From NCBI GenBank assembly GCA_022511465.1, contig JAFLRM010000017.1, positions 1 to 38,596 of the forward strand: a stretch of DNA of 38,596 nt, read 5' to 3'. Every line of letters begins with the position of its first letter. The first letter of the stretch is position 1. This DNA is from Acetatifactor sp. Lineage in GTDB: Bacteria > Bacillota > Clostridia > Lachnospirales > Lachnospiraceae. A program made the translations under genes and the position numbers. Below the pieces are notes generated by a model. That model did no database searches. It was given only the letters and a program-made list of their open reading frames with translations, and was not told where the DNA came from. Of this stretch, positions 1-8,342 are shown in pieces.

Positions 1-68
1 AGGGCAAGGGTATCAAGTATGCCGATGAGACCATCAGACGTAAAGTTGGTAAGACTGGTAAGAAATAA
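1..68 (+). CDS. rplF: 50S ribosomal protein L6, C-terminal end (partial)
   Basis: The window opens inside a reading frame whose first full codon is at position 3 and which stops with TAA at 66-68. The last 21 residues include GKGIKYADE and end in GKTGKK, the typical basic C-terminus of bacterial L6. L6 binds 23S rRNA near the factor-binding site of the large subunit. L18 follows directly, as expected in the spc operon. Only the tail is visible, so the call rests on this short match plus gene order. Confidence 0.9.
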   Translation, partial: GKGIKYADETIRRKVGKTGKK

Positions 69-88
69 TAGATAAGGAGAGTATGAAG

Positions 89-457
89 ATGGTTAAAAAA
101 GAGTCCAGACAAAATGTTCGTGCAAAAAAGCACTTAAGAATTCGTAACCGCTTCAGCGGTACTGCCGAAAGACCTCGTCTTGCAGTATTCAGAAGCAATA
201 ATCATATGTATGCTCAAATTATCGACGATACAGTTGGAAATACTCTGGTAGCAGCTTCCACTCTTGAAAAAGAGATCAAGGCAGAGCTGGAGAAGACCAA
301 TAACGTTGATGCAGCAGCATACGTTGGAACCATAATCGCTAAGAGAGCGATCGAAAAGGGTATCAAAGAAGTTGTTTTCGACAGAGGCGGCTTCATTTAC
401 CAGGGCAAGGTCGCAGCATTAGCTGATGCAGCCAGAGAAGCTGGCTTGGAATTCTAG
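89..457 (+). CDS. rplR: 50S ribosomal protein L18
   Basis: A 122-aa L18, which binds 5S rRNA in the large-subunit central protuberance. Family landmarks are the basic N-terminus ([16 protein letters not shown]), the [20 protein letters not shown] core and the C-terminal [27 protein letters not shown] prefer the ATG at 89 over the in-frame ATG at 83, because AAGGAG at 74-79 lies 9 nt from 89 but only 3 nt from 83. The gene sits 20 nt after rplF and 20 nt before rpsE, within the spc operon. Confidence 0.96.
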   Translation: MVKKESRQNVRAKKHLRIRNRFSGTAERPRLAVFRSNNHMYAQIIDDTVGNTLVAASTLEKEIKAELEKTNNVDAAAYVGTIIAKRAIEKGIKEVVFDRGGFIYQGKVAALADAAREAGLEF

Positions 458-477
458 GAAAGGGAGAGGAATACACC

Positions 478-987
478 ATGAAGCATACAATCATAGATGC
501 AAGCCAGTTGGAATTAGAAGACAAGGTTGTTAATATCAAGCGCGTTACCAAGGTTGTAAAGGGCGGAAGCAATATTCGTTTCACAGCACTTGTAGTTGTC
601 GGCGACGGCAACGGCCATGTGGGTGCCGGTCTGGGTAAGGCAAAGGAAGTTCCCGAGGCGATCCGCAAGGGAAAGGAAGATGCGATGAAGCACATCGTTA
701 AGATCGCACTGGATGAGAACAATTCCATCACGCACGATTTCATCGGCGAGTACGGCTCCGCGCACGTACTGCTGAAGAGAGCTCCCGAAGGTACCGGTAT
801 CATCGCAGGAGGTCCTGCCCGTGTGGTATGTGAGCTTGCCGGAATTAAGAATATCCGTACCAAATCTTTGGGCTCCAACAACAAGCAGAATGTTGTCCTT
901 GCGACAATCTCCGGTTTGAGCAAGCTCAAGACTCCGGAAGAGGTAGCAAAGAACCGCAGCAAATCCGTAGAGGAAGTACTAGCGTGA
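478..987 (+). CDS. rpsE: 30S ribosomal protein S5
   Basis: A 169-aa S5, a small-subunit protein involved in decoding fidelity and in the mRNA entrance tunnel. It shows the N-terminal double-stranded-RNA-binding-like part ([14 protein letters not shown], then [31 protein letters not shown]) and the C-terminal domain with [11 protein letters not shown] and [16 protein letters not shown]. Length is normal for Firmicutes. GGGAGAGG lies just upstream of the ATG. It is in the spc operon, 13 nt before rpmD. Confidence 0.97.
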   Translation: MKHTIIDASQLELEDKVVNIKRVTKVVKGGSNIRFTALVVVGDGNGHVGAGLGKAKEVPEAIRKGKEDAMKHIVKIALDENNSITHDFIGEYGSAHVLLKRAPEGTGIIAGGPARVVCELAGIKNIRTKSLGSNNKQNVVLATISGLSKLKTPEEVAKNRSKSVEEVLA

Positions 988-1000
988 AAGGAGAACGACA

Positions 1001-1186
1001 ATGGCAGATAAGAAGTTAAAGATAACTTTGGTAAAGTCCCTGATCGGTTCTGTGCCAAAGAATAGAGCAACCGCTGTTTCCATGGGACTTCGCAAGATTG
1101 GTCAGTCTGTAGTACTTCCTGATAATGATGCTACAAAGGGCCAGATCCGCAAGATCAGTCACCTGGTAAAAGTTGAAGAAGCGTAA
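1001..1186 (+). CDS. rpmD: 50S ribosomal protein L30
   Basis: A 61-aa L30 of the short bacterial type. It begins [16 protein letters not shown] and carries the conserved motif [18 protein letters not shown], followed by the HLVKVEE end. GAAAGGAG at 986-993 is the ribosome site. It lies between rpsE and rplO in the normal spc order. L30 is a peripheral 23S rRNA-binding protein and is dispensable in some bacteria. Confidence 0.96.
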   Translation: MADKKLKITLVKSLIGSVPKNRATAVSMGLRKIGQSVVLPDNDATKGQIRKISHLVKVEEA

Positions 1187-1206
1187 CAGACAAGGAGGTG
1201 TTGGAA

Positions 1207-1647
1207 ATGGAGTTATCCAATTTAAGACCCGCTGAAGGTTCCAAACACAGTAATAATTTTAGAAGAGGCCGCGGCCATGGTTCCGGAAACGGCAAGACCG
1301 CAGGCAAGGGCCACAAGGGACAGAAAGCACGTTCCGGCGCACCCAGACCTGGTTTTGAGGGTGGCCAGATGCCGTTGTACAGACGTATTCCCAAGAGAGG
1401 CTTCACCAATAGAAATACGAAAGAAATCGTTGCTATCAACTTGAGCGCTCTGGAAAGATTTGACAATGGCACGACTGTAGATGTGAATACATTGGTGGAG
1501 GCCGGCGTTGTGAAGAATCCCAGAGATGGAGTAAAGATACTCGGAAATGGAGAACTTACCAAAAAGCTCGATGTAAAGGTTGATGCCTTCAGCGCATCTG
1601 CTAAAGAAAAGATCGAGGCGCTTGGTGGAACTGCTGAGGTGATGTAA
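1207..1647 (+). CDS. rplO: 50S ribosomal protein L15
   Basis: A 146-aa L15, an early-assembly large-subunit protein. The N-terminus is the glycine- and arginine-rich rRNA-threading tail ([26 protein letters not shown]), followed by [17 protein letters not shown] and the globular C-terminal half. The ATG at 1207 is chosen over upstream GTG 1198 and TTG 1201, because those overlap the AAGGAGG ribosome site at 1192-1198, which is 8 nt from ATG 1207. Its stop overlaps the secY start by one base (TAATG), suggesting translational coupling. Confidence 0.96.
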   Translation: MELSNLRPAEGSKHSNNFRRGRGHGSGNGKTAGKGHKGQKARSGAPRPGFEGGQMPLYRRIPKRGFTNRNTKEIVAINLSALERFDNGTTVDVNTLVEAGVVKNPRDGVKILGNGELTKKLDVKVDAFSASAKEKIEALGGTAEVM

Positions 1648-2960
1648 TGCTCACAACACTGAGAAACGCATTCAAGATTAAAGAGATAAGGCAGAAGCTT
1701 ATATTTACTCTGGTCATGTTAGTTGTGATCCGTATCGGATCACAGCTTCCGGTGCCAGGAGTTGACAGAACCTATTTTGCACAATGGTTCGCTGCTCAGA
1801 CAGGCGGTGCGTTCAGTTTCTTTGATGCCATTACAGGCGGTTCCTTTTTGTCCATGTCTATTTTGGCGTTGAATATCAGCCCTTATATCACATCCTCTAT
1901 CATCATGCAGCTTTTGACGATTGCGATCCCCAAGCTGGAGGAGATGCAGCGTGAAGGTGAGGATGGCAGAAAGAAAATTGTCGCTATCACAAGATATGTG
2001 ACGATTGTTCTGGCACTGATCCAGTCTTCTGCGATGGCTATCGGCTTTGGAAGACAGGGATATCTGGTTGAGTACAATGCTCTCAATGTGATCACAGCGA
2101 TCGTGGCGCTGACAGCGGGAAGTGCATTCCTGATGTGGGTGGGAGAGCAGATTACCGAGCATGGTGTTGGAAACGGTATTTCCATCGTGCTGGTCATCAA
2201 CATCATTTCCAGATTGCCTAATGATATTCGGGGTCTGTTTGATCAGTTTGTATTTGGCAAGGCACCTGCCACGGCAATTCTTGCGGCGGTTATTATCTTT
2301 GCGATCATTATCGCAATGGTGGTGTTAGTTATCATCTTGAATGCCGGTACCCGCAAGATTCCTGTGCAGTACGCTAAGAAAGTCCAGGGAAGGAAGATGG
2401 TGGGAGGACAGACCTCTAATATTCCTTTGAAGGTCAATACCTCCGGCGTTATTCCGATTATTTTCGCTCAGTCCATTATGCAGCTGCCCATTATGATCAG
2501 CTCTTTTGCAGGTTACAGTGGGACAGGCGTGTGGAACGAGATCTTGCTGGGGCTCAACTCCAACAACTGGTGTAACCCCAGTCGGCCGATCTACTCTATC
2601 GGACTGTTGGTATATGTGGTATTGGTAATATTTTTTGCTTATTTCTACACCTCTATCACCTTCAATCCGCTGATGGTCGCTGACAATATGAAGAAACAGG
2701 GCGGCTTTATCCCCGGCATCAGACCCGGAAAACCCACCAGTGATTATCTGAACAAAGTCTTGAACTACATCGTATTTATCGGTGCGGTCGGACTGATCAT
2801 TGTGGCGGTGCTCCCTTACGTCTTCAATGGCGTATTTGGTGCAAGTGTTTCCTTTGGCGGCACCAGCCTGATCATTATTGTGAGCGTTGTGCTTGAAACG
2901 CTCAAACAGGTGGAGTCCCAGATGCTTGTTCGCAATTACAAGGGCTTCTTGGACGATTAA
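1647..2960 (+). CDS. secY: Protein translocase channel subunit SecY
   Basis: A 437-aa SecY, the pore-forming subunit of the Sec translocon in the cytoplasmic membrane. It shows the expected pattern of about ten transmembrane segments. The early motif GSQLPVPGVD, the plug-region GGSFLSMSILALNISPYITSSIIMQLL, the cytosolic loop KKVQGRKMVGGQTSNIPLKVN and the C-terminal LVRNYKGFLDD are all diagnostic. It is coupled to rplO by a 1-nt overlap and is followed by a hairpin and a new promoter before adk, so transcription probably partly stops here. Confidence 0.97.
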   Translation: MLTTLRNAFKIKEIRQKLIFTLVMLVVIRIGSQLPVPGVDRTYFAQWFAAQTGGAFSFFDAITGGSFLSMSILALNISPYITSSIIMQLLTIAIPKLEEMQREGEDGRKKIVAITRYVTIVLALIQSSAMAIGFGRQGYLVEYNALNVITAIVALTAGSAFLMWVGEQITEHGVGNGISIVLVINIISRLPNDIRGLFDQFVFGKAPATAILAAVIIFAIIIAMVVLVIILNAGTRKIPVQYAKKVQGRKMVGGQTSNIPLKVNTSGVIPIIFAQSIMQLPIMISSFAGYSGTGVWNEILLGLNSNNWCNPSRPIYSIGLLVYVVLVIFFAYFYTSITFNPLMVADNMKKQGGFIPGIRPGKPTSDYLNKVLNYIVFIGAVGLIIVAVLPYVFNGVFGASVSFGGTSLIIIVSVVLETLKQVESQMLVRNYKGFLDD

Positions 2961-2969
2961 GTAAAATAA

Positions 2970-3020
2970 GAGCGTATTCAAGTGAAATTCATTTGAATGC
3001 GCTCGTTTTCTGTTGTTTTT
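2970..3020 (+). terminator. Hairpin plus U-rich tract after secY
   Basis: Arms at 2970-2981 and 2993-3004 (GAGCGTATTCAA against TTGAATGCGCTC) form a 12-bp stem with one G.U pair. They are followed by the T-rich run 3005-3020. It lies 9 nt after the secY stop, so it is a plausible intrinsic terminator or attenuator splitting the spc operon. The downstream promoter at 3024-3052 fits this. Confidence 0.75.
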
Positions 3021-3023
3021 CTA

Positions 3024-3052
3024 TTGCAAAGTGTCGGGAAAAAAGTTAAAAT
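3024..3052 (+). promoter_or_regulatory. Sigma-A-type promoter before adk
   Basis: TTGCAA (3024-3029), a 17-bp spacer and TAAAAT (3047-3052). It sits directly after the secY hairpin and about 50 bp before the adk ATG. It would drive adk-map-KOW-infA independently of the upstream ribosomal genes. Confidence 0.6.
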
Positions 3053-3103
3053 AAAAATGTTAATCTCCAAAATATAAGTCAGATCATGGAAAGGAAATAA
3101 AAT

Positions 3104-3745
3104 ATGAAAATTATAATGTTAGGCGCACCTGGTGCCGGCAAGGGCACACAGGCAAAGATGATCGCGGACAAATACAATATTCCTCATGTATCCACCGGAG
3201 ATATTTTTCGTGCGAACATCAAGAACGGAACAGAGCTGGGGATGGAGGCCAAGAAATACATGGATCAGGGACTTTTGGTGCCCGATGAGCTGACTGTGAA
3301 AATTCTCCTTGACAGAGTGGCACAGCCTGACTGCGCAAACGGCTATGTGCTGGACGGCTTCCCTAGAACCATCCCTCAGGCGGAGGTGCTGGATAAGGCT
3401 CTCTCCGAACTTGGTGAGCAGATTGATCACGCGATCAATGTGGATGTACCGGATGAGAACATTGTAAAGAGGATGTCCGGCAGACGCGCTTGTCTGTCCT
3501 GCGGAGCCACTTACCATATCGAGCATGTTCCCCCCAAGAAAGAAGGCATCTGTGACAAGTGTGGTCAGGAGTTGGTGCTTCGCGACGACGATAAGGCGGA
3601 GACCGTTCAGAACCGCTTAAAAGTGTATCACGATCAGACACAGCCTCTGATTGATTTCTATACCGCCAAGGGTGTCTTAAAGACTGTGGATGGCACCAAG
3701 GGCATGGATGATGTCTTTGCCGCTATCGTGCAGATCTTGGGATAA
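3104..3745 (+). CDS. adk: Adenylate kinase (zinc-lid form)
   Basis: A 213-aa adenylate kinase that interconverts ATP + AMP and 2 ADP in the cytosol. Visible are the P-loop GAPGAGKGT at residues 7-15, the AMP-site STGD (30-33), the DGFPRT motif (84-89) and the RRDDD-like lid end. The lid holds four cysteines, C130, C133, C150 and C153, arranged CxxC-x16-CxxC. This is the structural zinc site typical of Gram-positive long-form enzymes. It has its own promoter after the secY terminator and precedes map. Confidence 0.97.
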   Translation: MKIIMLGAPGAGKGTQAKMIADKYNIPHVSTGDIFRANIKNGTELGMEAKKYMDQGLLVPDELTVKILLDRVAQPDCANGYVLDGFPRTIPQAEVLDKALSELGEQIDHAINVDVPDENIVKRMSGRRACLSCGATYHIEHVPPKKEGICDKCGQELVLRDDDKAETVQNRLKVYHDQTQPLIDFYTAKGVLKTVDGTKGMDDVFAAIVQILG

Positions 3746-3769
3746 TTGTGAGCAGAAGGAAGTAGCAAC

Positions 3770-4522
3770 ATGGCAGTAACGATCAAATCGGAACGAGAGA
3801 TAGAGTTGATGAGGGAGTCCTGCAGACTGCTGGCTATCGTGCACAAGGAACTGGAGGAATACATCCGGCCGGGCATCTCCACACTGGACATCGATGTGAA
3901 AGGTGACACCTTGATACGGAAGCTTGGCTGTGTGCCTAATTTTAAAGATTACAACGGCTATCCAGCCAGTATCTGCGTCTCTGTCAACGACGAAGTGGTT
4001 CACGGGATCCCCACGAAGAAGCGCATTCTCCAGGAGGGCGACATTGTCAGTCTGGACGCGGGGTTGATCTACAAGGGATATCATTCAGACGCAGCCAGAA
4101 CACATGCGGTAGGACAGATCAGTCCTCAGGCACAGAAGCTGATAGATGTGACCATGGAGAGTTTTTTTGCCGGAGTCAAAATGGCCAAGGCCGGCAATCA
4201 TCTATTTGACATTTCCAACGCCATTGACGCCTATATTAGGCCTCACGGCTACGGCATTGTGAGGGATCTGGTGGGGCACGGCATCGGCACCAGCCTGCAT
4301 GAAGATCCGCAGATTCCCAACTTTGCACAGCGCAGGCGTGGACTTAAGCTTCAAGCAGGAATGACATTGGCAGTGGAACCCATGATCAACATGGGGCGAG
4401 CCGACGTGGAATGGCTGGACGACAACTGGACGGTGGTGACGGAGGATGGTTCCCTGTCCGCCCACTATGAGAATACCATTTTGATCACGGACGGTGAGCC
4501 GGAGATCCTGACGCTGTACTAG
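3770..4522 (+). CDS. map: Type I methionine aminopeptidase
   Basis: A 250-aa type Ia enzyme that removes the initiator methionine from nascent proteins. The pita-bread metal ligands are all present: D96 (SLDAG), D107 (HSDAAR), H170 (VGHGIG), E203 (AVEP) and E234 (HYENT), with the substrate-contact histidines H79 and H177. It lacks the N-terminal zinc-finger extension seen in some relatives. It follows adk by 24 nt and is part of the adk-map-infA segment. Confidence 0.97.
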   Translation: MAVTIKSEREIELMRESCRLLAIVHKELEEYIRPGISTLDIDVKGDTLIRKLGCVPNFKDYNGYPASICVSVNDEVVHGIPTKKRILQEGDIVSLDAGLIYKGYHSDAARTHAVGQISPQAQKLIDVTMESFFAGVKMAKAGNHLFDISNAIDAYIRPHGYGIVRDLVGHGIGTSLHEDPQIPNFAQRRRGLKLQAGMTLAVEPMINMGRADVEWLDDNWTVVTEDGSLSAHYENTILITDGEPEILTLY

Positions 4523-4539
4523 AAGTGTGGAGGCTTTTT

Positions 4540-4800
4540 ATGATAGGAAGGTTTGCGGCCTCAAAGGCGGGGCATGACAGGGAGACCTGTTATGTCATTG
4601 TGGGCGAGGAAAATGATTTTGTCTATCTGTGTGACGGGCAGAAACGCAAGCTCCAAAACCCCAAAAAGAAGCGTAAAAAGCACATACAGGTCGCGGATCA
4701 CACCGTGCTGCCGGAGCTTTTGGGGAGACTGAAGGCAGGGGAGCGCGTGTGGGATGAAGAGATTAAGTATGCGATCAAGCAATATTTAAAAGATATTTAG
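4540..4800 (+). CDS. KOW-domain RNA-binding protein (L14e-like)
   Basis: An 86-aa basic protein between map and infA. The N-terminus ([33 protein letters not shown]) matches the KOW/SH3-barrel type seen in L14e-like proteins, which are common at this exact place in Clostridia. It is followed by a strongly basic patch (KKKRKK). The family is presumed to bind rRNA or ribosomes, but its role is unproven. The ATG at 4540 is chosen over GTG 4525, because GGAGG at 4529-4533 lies 6 nt before it and inside the longer frame. Confidence 0.85.
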   Translation: MIGRFAASKAGHDRETCYVIVGEENDFVYLCDGQKRKLQNPKKKRKKHIQVADHTVLPELLGRLKAGERVWDEEIKYAIKQYLKDI

Positions 4801-4826
4801 TAACTATCATTAAATGGAGGAAATGT

Positions 4827-5045
4827 ATGTCTAAAAGTGATGTAATTGAAATCGAAGGAACCGTTGTAGAGAAGCTGCCCAACACTATGTTCCGAGTAGA
4901 GCTGGAGAATGGACACAGAGTGCTTGCAACTATCAGCGGCAAACTGCGTCAGAACTTTATCCGCATCTTGCCCGGCGACAAGGTGACTTTAGAGCTTTCT
5001 CCCTATGACCTGAGCAAGGGACGTATTATTTGGAGAGACAAATAA
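4827..5045 (+). CDS. infA: Translation initiation factor IF-1
   Basis: A 72-aa IF-1, a single OB-fold protein that binds the 30S A site during initiation. It begins [19 protein letters not shown], contains the core [41 protein letters not shown] and ends GRIIWRDK; length is normal. TGGAGGAAA lies just upstream. In most Firmicutes rpmJ follows immediately, but here a 1.3-kb membrane gene intervenes. Confidence 0.97.
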   Translation: MSKSDVIEIEGTVVEKLPNTMFRVELENGHRVLATISGKLRQNFIRILPGDKVTLELSPYDLSKGRIIWRDK

Positions 5046-5048
5046 AGC

Positions 5049-6365
5049 ATGAGAGAGCGCATGTTTAAAAAAGTTGGAAGAATGGTAGTTCTGTTGATTG
5101 GAAGCGCCGTTCTGGGAGCACTTCTTCTAACGCTTGTCTTCTGTCTGCCGGTGTCTTTTATGAGGCAGCATGTGATGACTTCTGTGGAATCAATGATTCC
5201 GGATGAGGATGCATTGGAGAAGCAGGAAAAACCTTTTCTCCGCTATCTCTGGTCGGAGAGGGAAACCTACACCGATGTGATCATGGTGCAGAATGCCATC
5301 GAGAGAGTGGAAGGCAAAAACGCCTATGAGCATGCCATGTGGGCTTACCACTACGATCTGGAGGAGGACGTGTGGACGCCGGAGAACTCCCTGAAAGCAA
5401 TTTATGAAGGCAAGAGTACGGACGATATGTTCCTTCATATGTATGCCCGCTACTGGCATGGTTATCTGGTGTATTTAAAACCTCTTTTGATGGTGTTTGA
5501 CTGGTCGCAGATCGTGGTGCTCGGCGTGGTACTCCAGCTTTGTCTTATGGCAGTGCTGATCATTTGCTCGGTGCGCAGAGGACAAGCCGGTGTTGGGATT
5601 GCCACGGTGGCCGGTTTTCTCTTTATGAAACCGGCTCTGGTGCTGATCTCTCTGGACATGTCAGTGTGCTGGATCATCACTCTGGGTGCGCTTCTGACGA
5701 TGGTTTTGAAACATGAGAAGCTGGAGAGCGGTAAGACTTATCCGGAGCTTTTCCTGATGATTGGCATACTGGTAGCTTACTTTGATTTCCTGACCTATCC
5801 GGTAGTAACCCTCGGATTTCCACTGTGTGCATATTTCCTGATGCAGAAGGGTGATACCCTGAAGCGGAAGCTGCAGAAGCTGATCGGTTACAGTATCTGC
5901 TGGGGTGGCGGTTACGCAGGAATGTGGGGGATGAAGTGGTTGATCGCAGATCTGACCCTCCACACCGGTACTATCCGAGATGCCGCATGGTCGATCATCG
6001 GCAGGACGGAGGCTATCGGCGGGCGGAGCCGTATGAACGGAGGCTGGTATGTGATCTCCCTGAATTTTCAGGAATACAGGTGGGAGTTGTACACGGTGAT
6101 GGCTGTAATGGTGGCGCTCTTTGTGGCGATCACTCTTCTTGTGGCTTTGGGCAAAGGGGTAGACTGGAGAAAAGCGCTTGGAGAGCTGCTTGTGTACGCG
6201 TTGGTCTTCTGCATACCTTTTATGTGGATCATTGTGGTACAGCATCATTCAGCCCTGCACGCAAGGTTTACGTTTCGCATCATCAGCGTTGCAGCATTGG
6301 CAATGATCTCCTTTGGGATATCTCTAATACAGACAATTTTTTCCGAAAAATGTAAAAAATCTTAA
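5049..6365 (+). CDS. Unknown multi-pass membrane protein inside the ribosomal operon
   Basis: A 438-aa protein I cannot assign to a family. A first membrane segment lies near residues 12-34. A charged, probably extracytoplasmic region (about 36-140, with the string YARYWHGY near its end) follows, then about eight further hydrophobic segments. The overall shape recalls polytopic glycosyltransferase- or polymerase-like envelope proteins, but no catalytic motif is visible, so no function is claimed. It starts 3 nt after the infA stop, with GGAGAGA in the infA end as a distant ribosome site, so it is probably co-transcribed and translationally coupled. An ATG at 5061 is an alternative start. Its place between infA and rpmJ is unusual. 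Confidence 0.7.
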   Translation: MRERMFKKVGRMVVLLIGSAVLGALLLTLVFCLPVSFMRQHVMTSVESMIPDEDALEKQEKPFLRYLWSERETYTDVIMVQNAIERVEGKNAYEHAMWAYHYDLEEDVWTPENSLKAIYEGKSTDDMFLHMYARYWHGYLVYLKPLLMVFDWSQIVVLGVVLQLCLMAVLIICSVRRGQAGVGIATVAGFLFMKPALVLISLDMSVCWIITLGALLTMVLKHEKLESGKTYPELFLMIGILVAYFDFLTYPVVTLGFPLCAYFLMQKGDTLKRKLQKLIGYSICWGGGYAGMWGMKWLIADLTLHTGTIRDAAWSIIGRTEAIGGRSRMNGGWYVISLNFQEYRWELYTVMAVMVALFVAITLLVALGKGVDWRKALGELLVYALVFCIPFMWIIVVQHHSALHARFTFRIISVAALAMISFGISLIQTIFSEKCKKS

Positions 6366-6402
6366 ATAGCCTCTTGCAATTTGCAAGAGGCTATGTTATA
6401 CT
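6366..6402 (+). promoter_or_regulatory. Palindrome carrying a sigma-A promoter before rpmJ
   Basis: A 14-bp inverted repeat (6366-6379 and 6381-6394) is separated by one base. The left arm ends in TTGCAA (6374-6379). A perfect 17-bp spacing leads to TATACT (6397-6402). The -35 box therefore lies in the palindrome, directly after the membrane-protein stop. It may terminate upstream transcription as an RNA hairpin, although there is no clear U-run, and restart rpmJ-rpsM-rpsK-rpsD-rpoA. It could also be an operator. Confidence 0.6.
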
Positions 6403-6435
6403 GTAAAACGGTCTTTTTTGAAAGGAGGGTTTAAG

Positions 6436-6549
6436 ATGAAGGTTAGATCATCCGTAAAACCAATTTGCGAAAAGTGCAAAATCATTAAAAGAAAAGGACG
6501 CATCAGAGTAATCTGCGAGAATCCGAAGCACAAGCAGAGACAAGGATAA
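6436..6549 (+). CDS. rpmJ: 50S ribosomal protein L36 (zinc-binding form)
   Basis: A 37-aa L36, starting [14 protein letters not shown]. The zinc ligands C11, C14, C27 and H32 are present, so this is the zinc-ribbon (C+) type rather than the zinc-independent paralogue. AAGGAGGG at 6422-6429 is a strong ribosome site. It has its own promoter 34 bp upstream and is separated from rpsM by an unusual 275-nt structured gap. Confidence 0.96.
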   Translation: MKVRSSVKPICEKCKIIKRKGRIRVICENPKHKQRQG

Positions 6550-6824
6550 TCACCGCCTGAAGCAATGCCTGCCTCGTGGGCAGATTCAGGTATGTGAGTT
6601 CTTGTCCGGTATTTATGTGCGGCTGAACCGATACTTCGAGAAAGTATCGATTAACATAGATTTGGATAGAGCTTACGGGAGATTACTTGTTGATACTATG
6701 ACCGCGAGCGGTCATAGAAAGATCGGATCGTGTCCGGTTGGGCGAACGCCCCAATCAATTAGTAATGGGCGCACAAAAACAGACCAAGAGTGCGCAAGGT
6801 ATAAGAAAATGGAGGAAAACGTAA
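6550..6824 (+). promoter_or_regulatory. Structured non-coding gap between rpmJ and rpsM
   Basis: A 275-nt gap in an otherwise tight operon. It contains at least five helices: 6556-6561/6595-6600 enclosing 6569-6573/6579-6583; 6629-6636/6642-6649 (8 bp); 6696-6704/6709-6717 (9 bp, CTATGACCG against CGGTCATAG); 6738-6742/6750-6754; and 6769-6774/6790-6795. No U-run follows them. An autogenous ribosomal-protein leader or an RNA-processing region is plausible. I could not match it to a named leader family. Confidence 0.5.
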
Positions 6825-7196
6825 ATGGCTCGTATCGAAGGTGTTGACTTACCCAGAGAAAAACGAATTGAAATCGGTTTGACTTATATCTATGGAATTG
6901 GCAGACCGACTTCCAACAAGATTCTGGCAGCGGCCGGAGTGAATCCGGATACCAGAGTGAGAGATATCACCGATGAAGAGGTGAAGAAGATCACCGAGGC
7001 TATCGAAAAGCTCGGCGTTACGGTGGAGGGTGAACTGAGAAGAGAAGTTGCCCTGAACATCAAGAGACTTCAGGAGATCGGCTGCTATCGTGGCATCCGT
7101 CATCGTAAGGGTCTGCCTGTTCGTGGTCAGAAGACCAAGACCAACGCAAGAACACGCAAGGGACCTAAGCGTACCGTAGCAAACAAGAAGAAATAA
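6825..7196 (+). CDS. rpsM: 30S ribosomal protein S13
   Basis: A 123-aa S13, a small-subunit head protein that contacts tRNA and the large subunit. It opens [26 protein letters not shown] and has the helix-two-turn-helix region. The basic tail [27 protein letters not shown] is the part that reaches toward the P-site tRNA. GGAGGAAAA lies just upstream. The long structured gap before it suggests separate control of the rpsM-rpsK-rpsD-rpoA segment. Confidence 0.97.
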   Translation: MARIEGVDLPREKRIEIGLTYIYGIGRPTSNKILAAAGVNPDTRVRDITDEEVKKITEAIEKLGVTVEGELRREVALNIKRLQEIGCYRGIRHRKGLPVRGQKTKTNARTRKGPKRTVANKKK

Positions 7197-7240
7197 GATT
7201 CATGTAACTGTAAAAAAATGAGAAAGTAGGTTAGTTTAAA

Positions 7241-7636
7241 ATGGCGAAAAGTGTTGCAAAGAAAGTAACAAAGAAGCGCGTTAAGAAAAACGTTGAACGC
7301 GGACAGGCACATATTCAGTCTTCTTTTAACAATACGATTGTTACATTGACAGATACTGAAGGTAATGCTCTTAGCTGGGCAAGTGCCGGTGGTCTTGGTT
7401 TTAAAGGTTCAAGGAAATCTACTCCATATGCTGCACAGGTAGCGGCTGAAACAGCTACAAAGGCTGCTTTGGTACATGGATTGAAGTCCGTTGACGTATT
7501 TGTAAAGGGGCCCGGTTCCGGTCGAGAGGCTGCGATCAGAGCATTGTCTGCAGCTGGTCTGGAGGTAGTGAGTATCCGTGACGTGACCCCTGTTCCTCAC
7601 AATGGATGCCGTCCTCCCAAGAGACGTAGAGTATAG
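7241..7636 (+). CDS. rpsK: 30S ribosomal protein S11
   Basis: A 131-aa S11, a platform protein of the small subunit near the E site. Diagnostic strings are [49 protein letters not shown] and the C-terminal [18 protein letters not shown]. It lies 44 nt after rpsM in the usual alpha-operon order. Confidence 0.97.
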   Translation: MAKSVAKKVTKKRVKKNVERGQAHIQSSFNNTIVTLTDTEGNALSWASAGGLGFKGSRKSTPYAAQVAAETATKAALVHGLKSVDVFVKGPGSGREAAIRALSAAGLEVVSIRDVTPVPHNGCRPPKRRRV

Positions 7637-7711
7637 TGTGTTGAACAATTATGTTGGATGAAGGTGTAAAGTAATACATTGTAAACAACCAAAAGAAAGG
7701 AAATTAGAAAA

Positions 7712-8305
7712 ATGGCAGTAAATCGCGTACCCGTATTAAAGAGATGTAGAGCTCTGGGCTTGGAGCCCTCCTATTTAGGATATGACAAGAAGTCTAACAG
7801 AAACTCCGTCAGAGCAGGCAAGAAGGTCAGTGAGTATGGTTTACAGCTTCGAGAGAAGCAGAAAGCAAAGTTCATCTATGGCGTGCTGGAGAAGCCTTTC
7901 CGCAACTATTATGAGAAGGCCGACAGGATGAAGGGCATGACCGGTGAGAATCTGATGATCATGCTGGAGACCAGACTGGACAATGTAGTGTTCAGAATGG
8001 GCTTTGCAAGAACCAGAAGAGAGGCGAGACAGGTTGTCGGCCACAAGCATGTGCTTGTAAATGGCAAGCTGGTGAACATTCCCTCTTATCTGATCAAGGC
8101 CGGTGATGTGATCGAGATCAAGGAGAACAAGAAGTCAATGCAGAGATACAAGGACATCCTTGAGGTGACCGCAGGCAGACTTGTACCCGAATGGATGGAT
8201 GTTGATATTGAGAGCTTCAAAGGGACCATCAAGAATCTTCCTACCAGAGAGATGATCGACGTTCCCGTGGATGAGATGCTTATCGTCGAGTTGTACTCCA
8301 AGTAA
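7712..8305 (+). CDS. rpsD: 30S ribosomal protein S4
   Basis: A 197-aa S4, a primary 16S rRNA-binding assembly protein. The S4 RNA-binding fold is seen around [36 protein letters not shown], and the C-terminal end [22 protein letters not shown] is typical. The N-terminal zinc cysteines of some S4 paralogues are absent, so it is the zinc-independent type. AAAGGAAATTAG precedes the ATG. It is positioned between rpsK and rpoA, as in clostridial alpha operons. Confidence 0.96.
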   Translation: MAVNRVPVLKRCRALGLEPSYLGYDKKSNRNSVRAGKKVSEYGLQLREKQKAKFIYGVLEKPFRNYYEKADRMKGMTGENLMIMLETRLDNVVFRMGFARTRREARQVVGHKHVLVNGKLVNIPSYLIKAGDVIEIKENKKSMQRYKDILEVTAGRLVPEWMDVDIESFKGTIKNLPTREMIDVPVDEMLIVELYSK

Positions 8306-8342
8306 TAAGCCCCAAAAATGTTCGTAAAGGAGGGTATATTTA

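Noticed and set aside
2325..2981. 218-aa open frame antisense to secY
   Set aside because: It is a shadow of the SecY coding sequence and contains the secY terminator region.
6602..6847. 81-aa open frame between rpmJ and rpsM
   Set aside because: It has no ribosome site, overlaps the rpsM start in another frame and runs through the conserved-looking hairpins. It is treated as non-coding leader.
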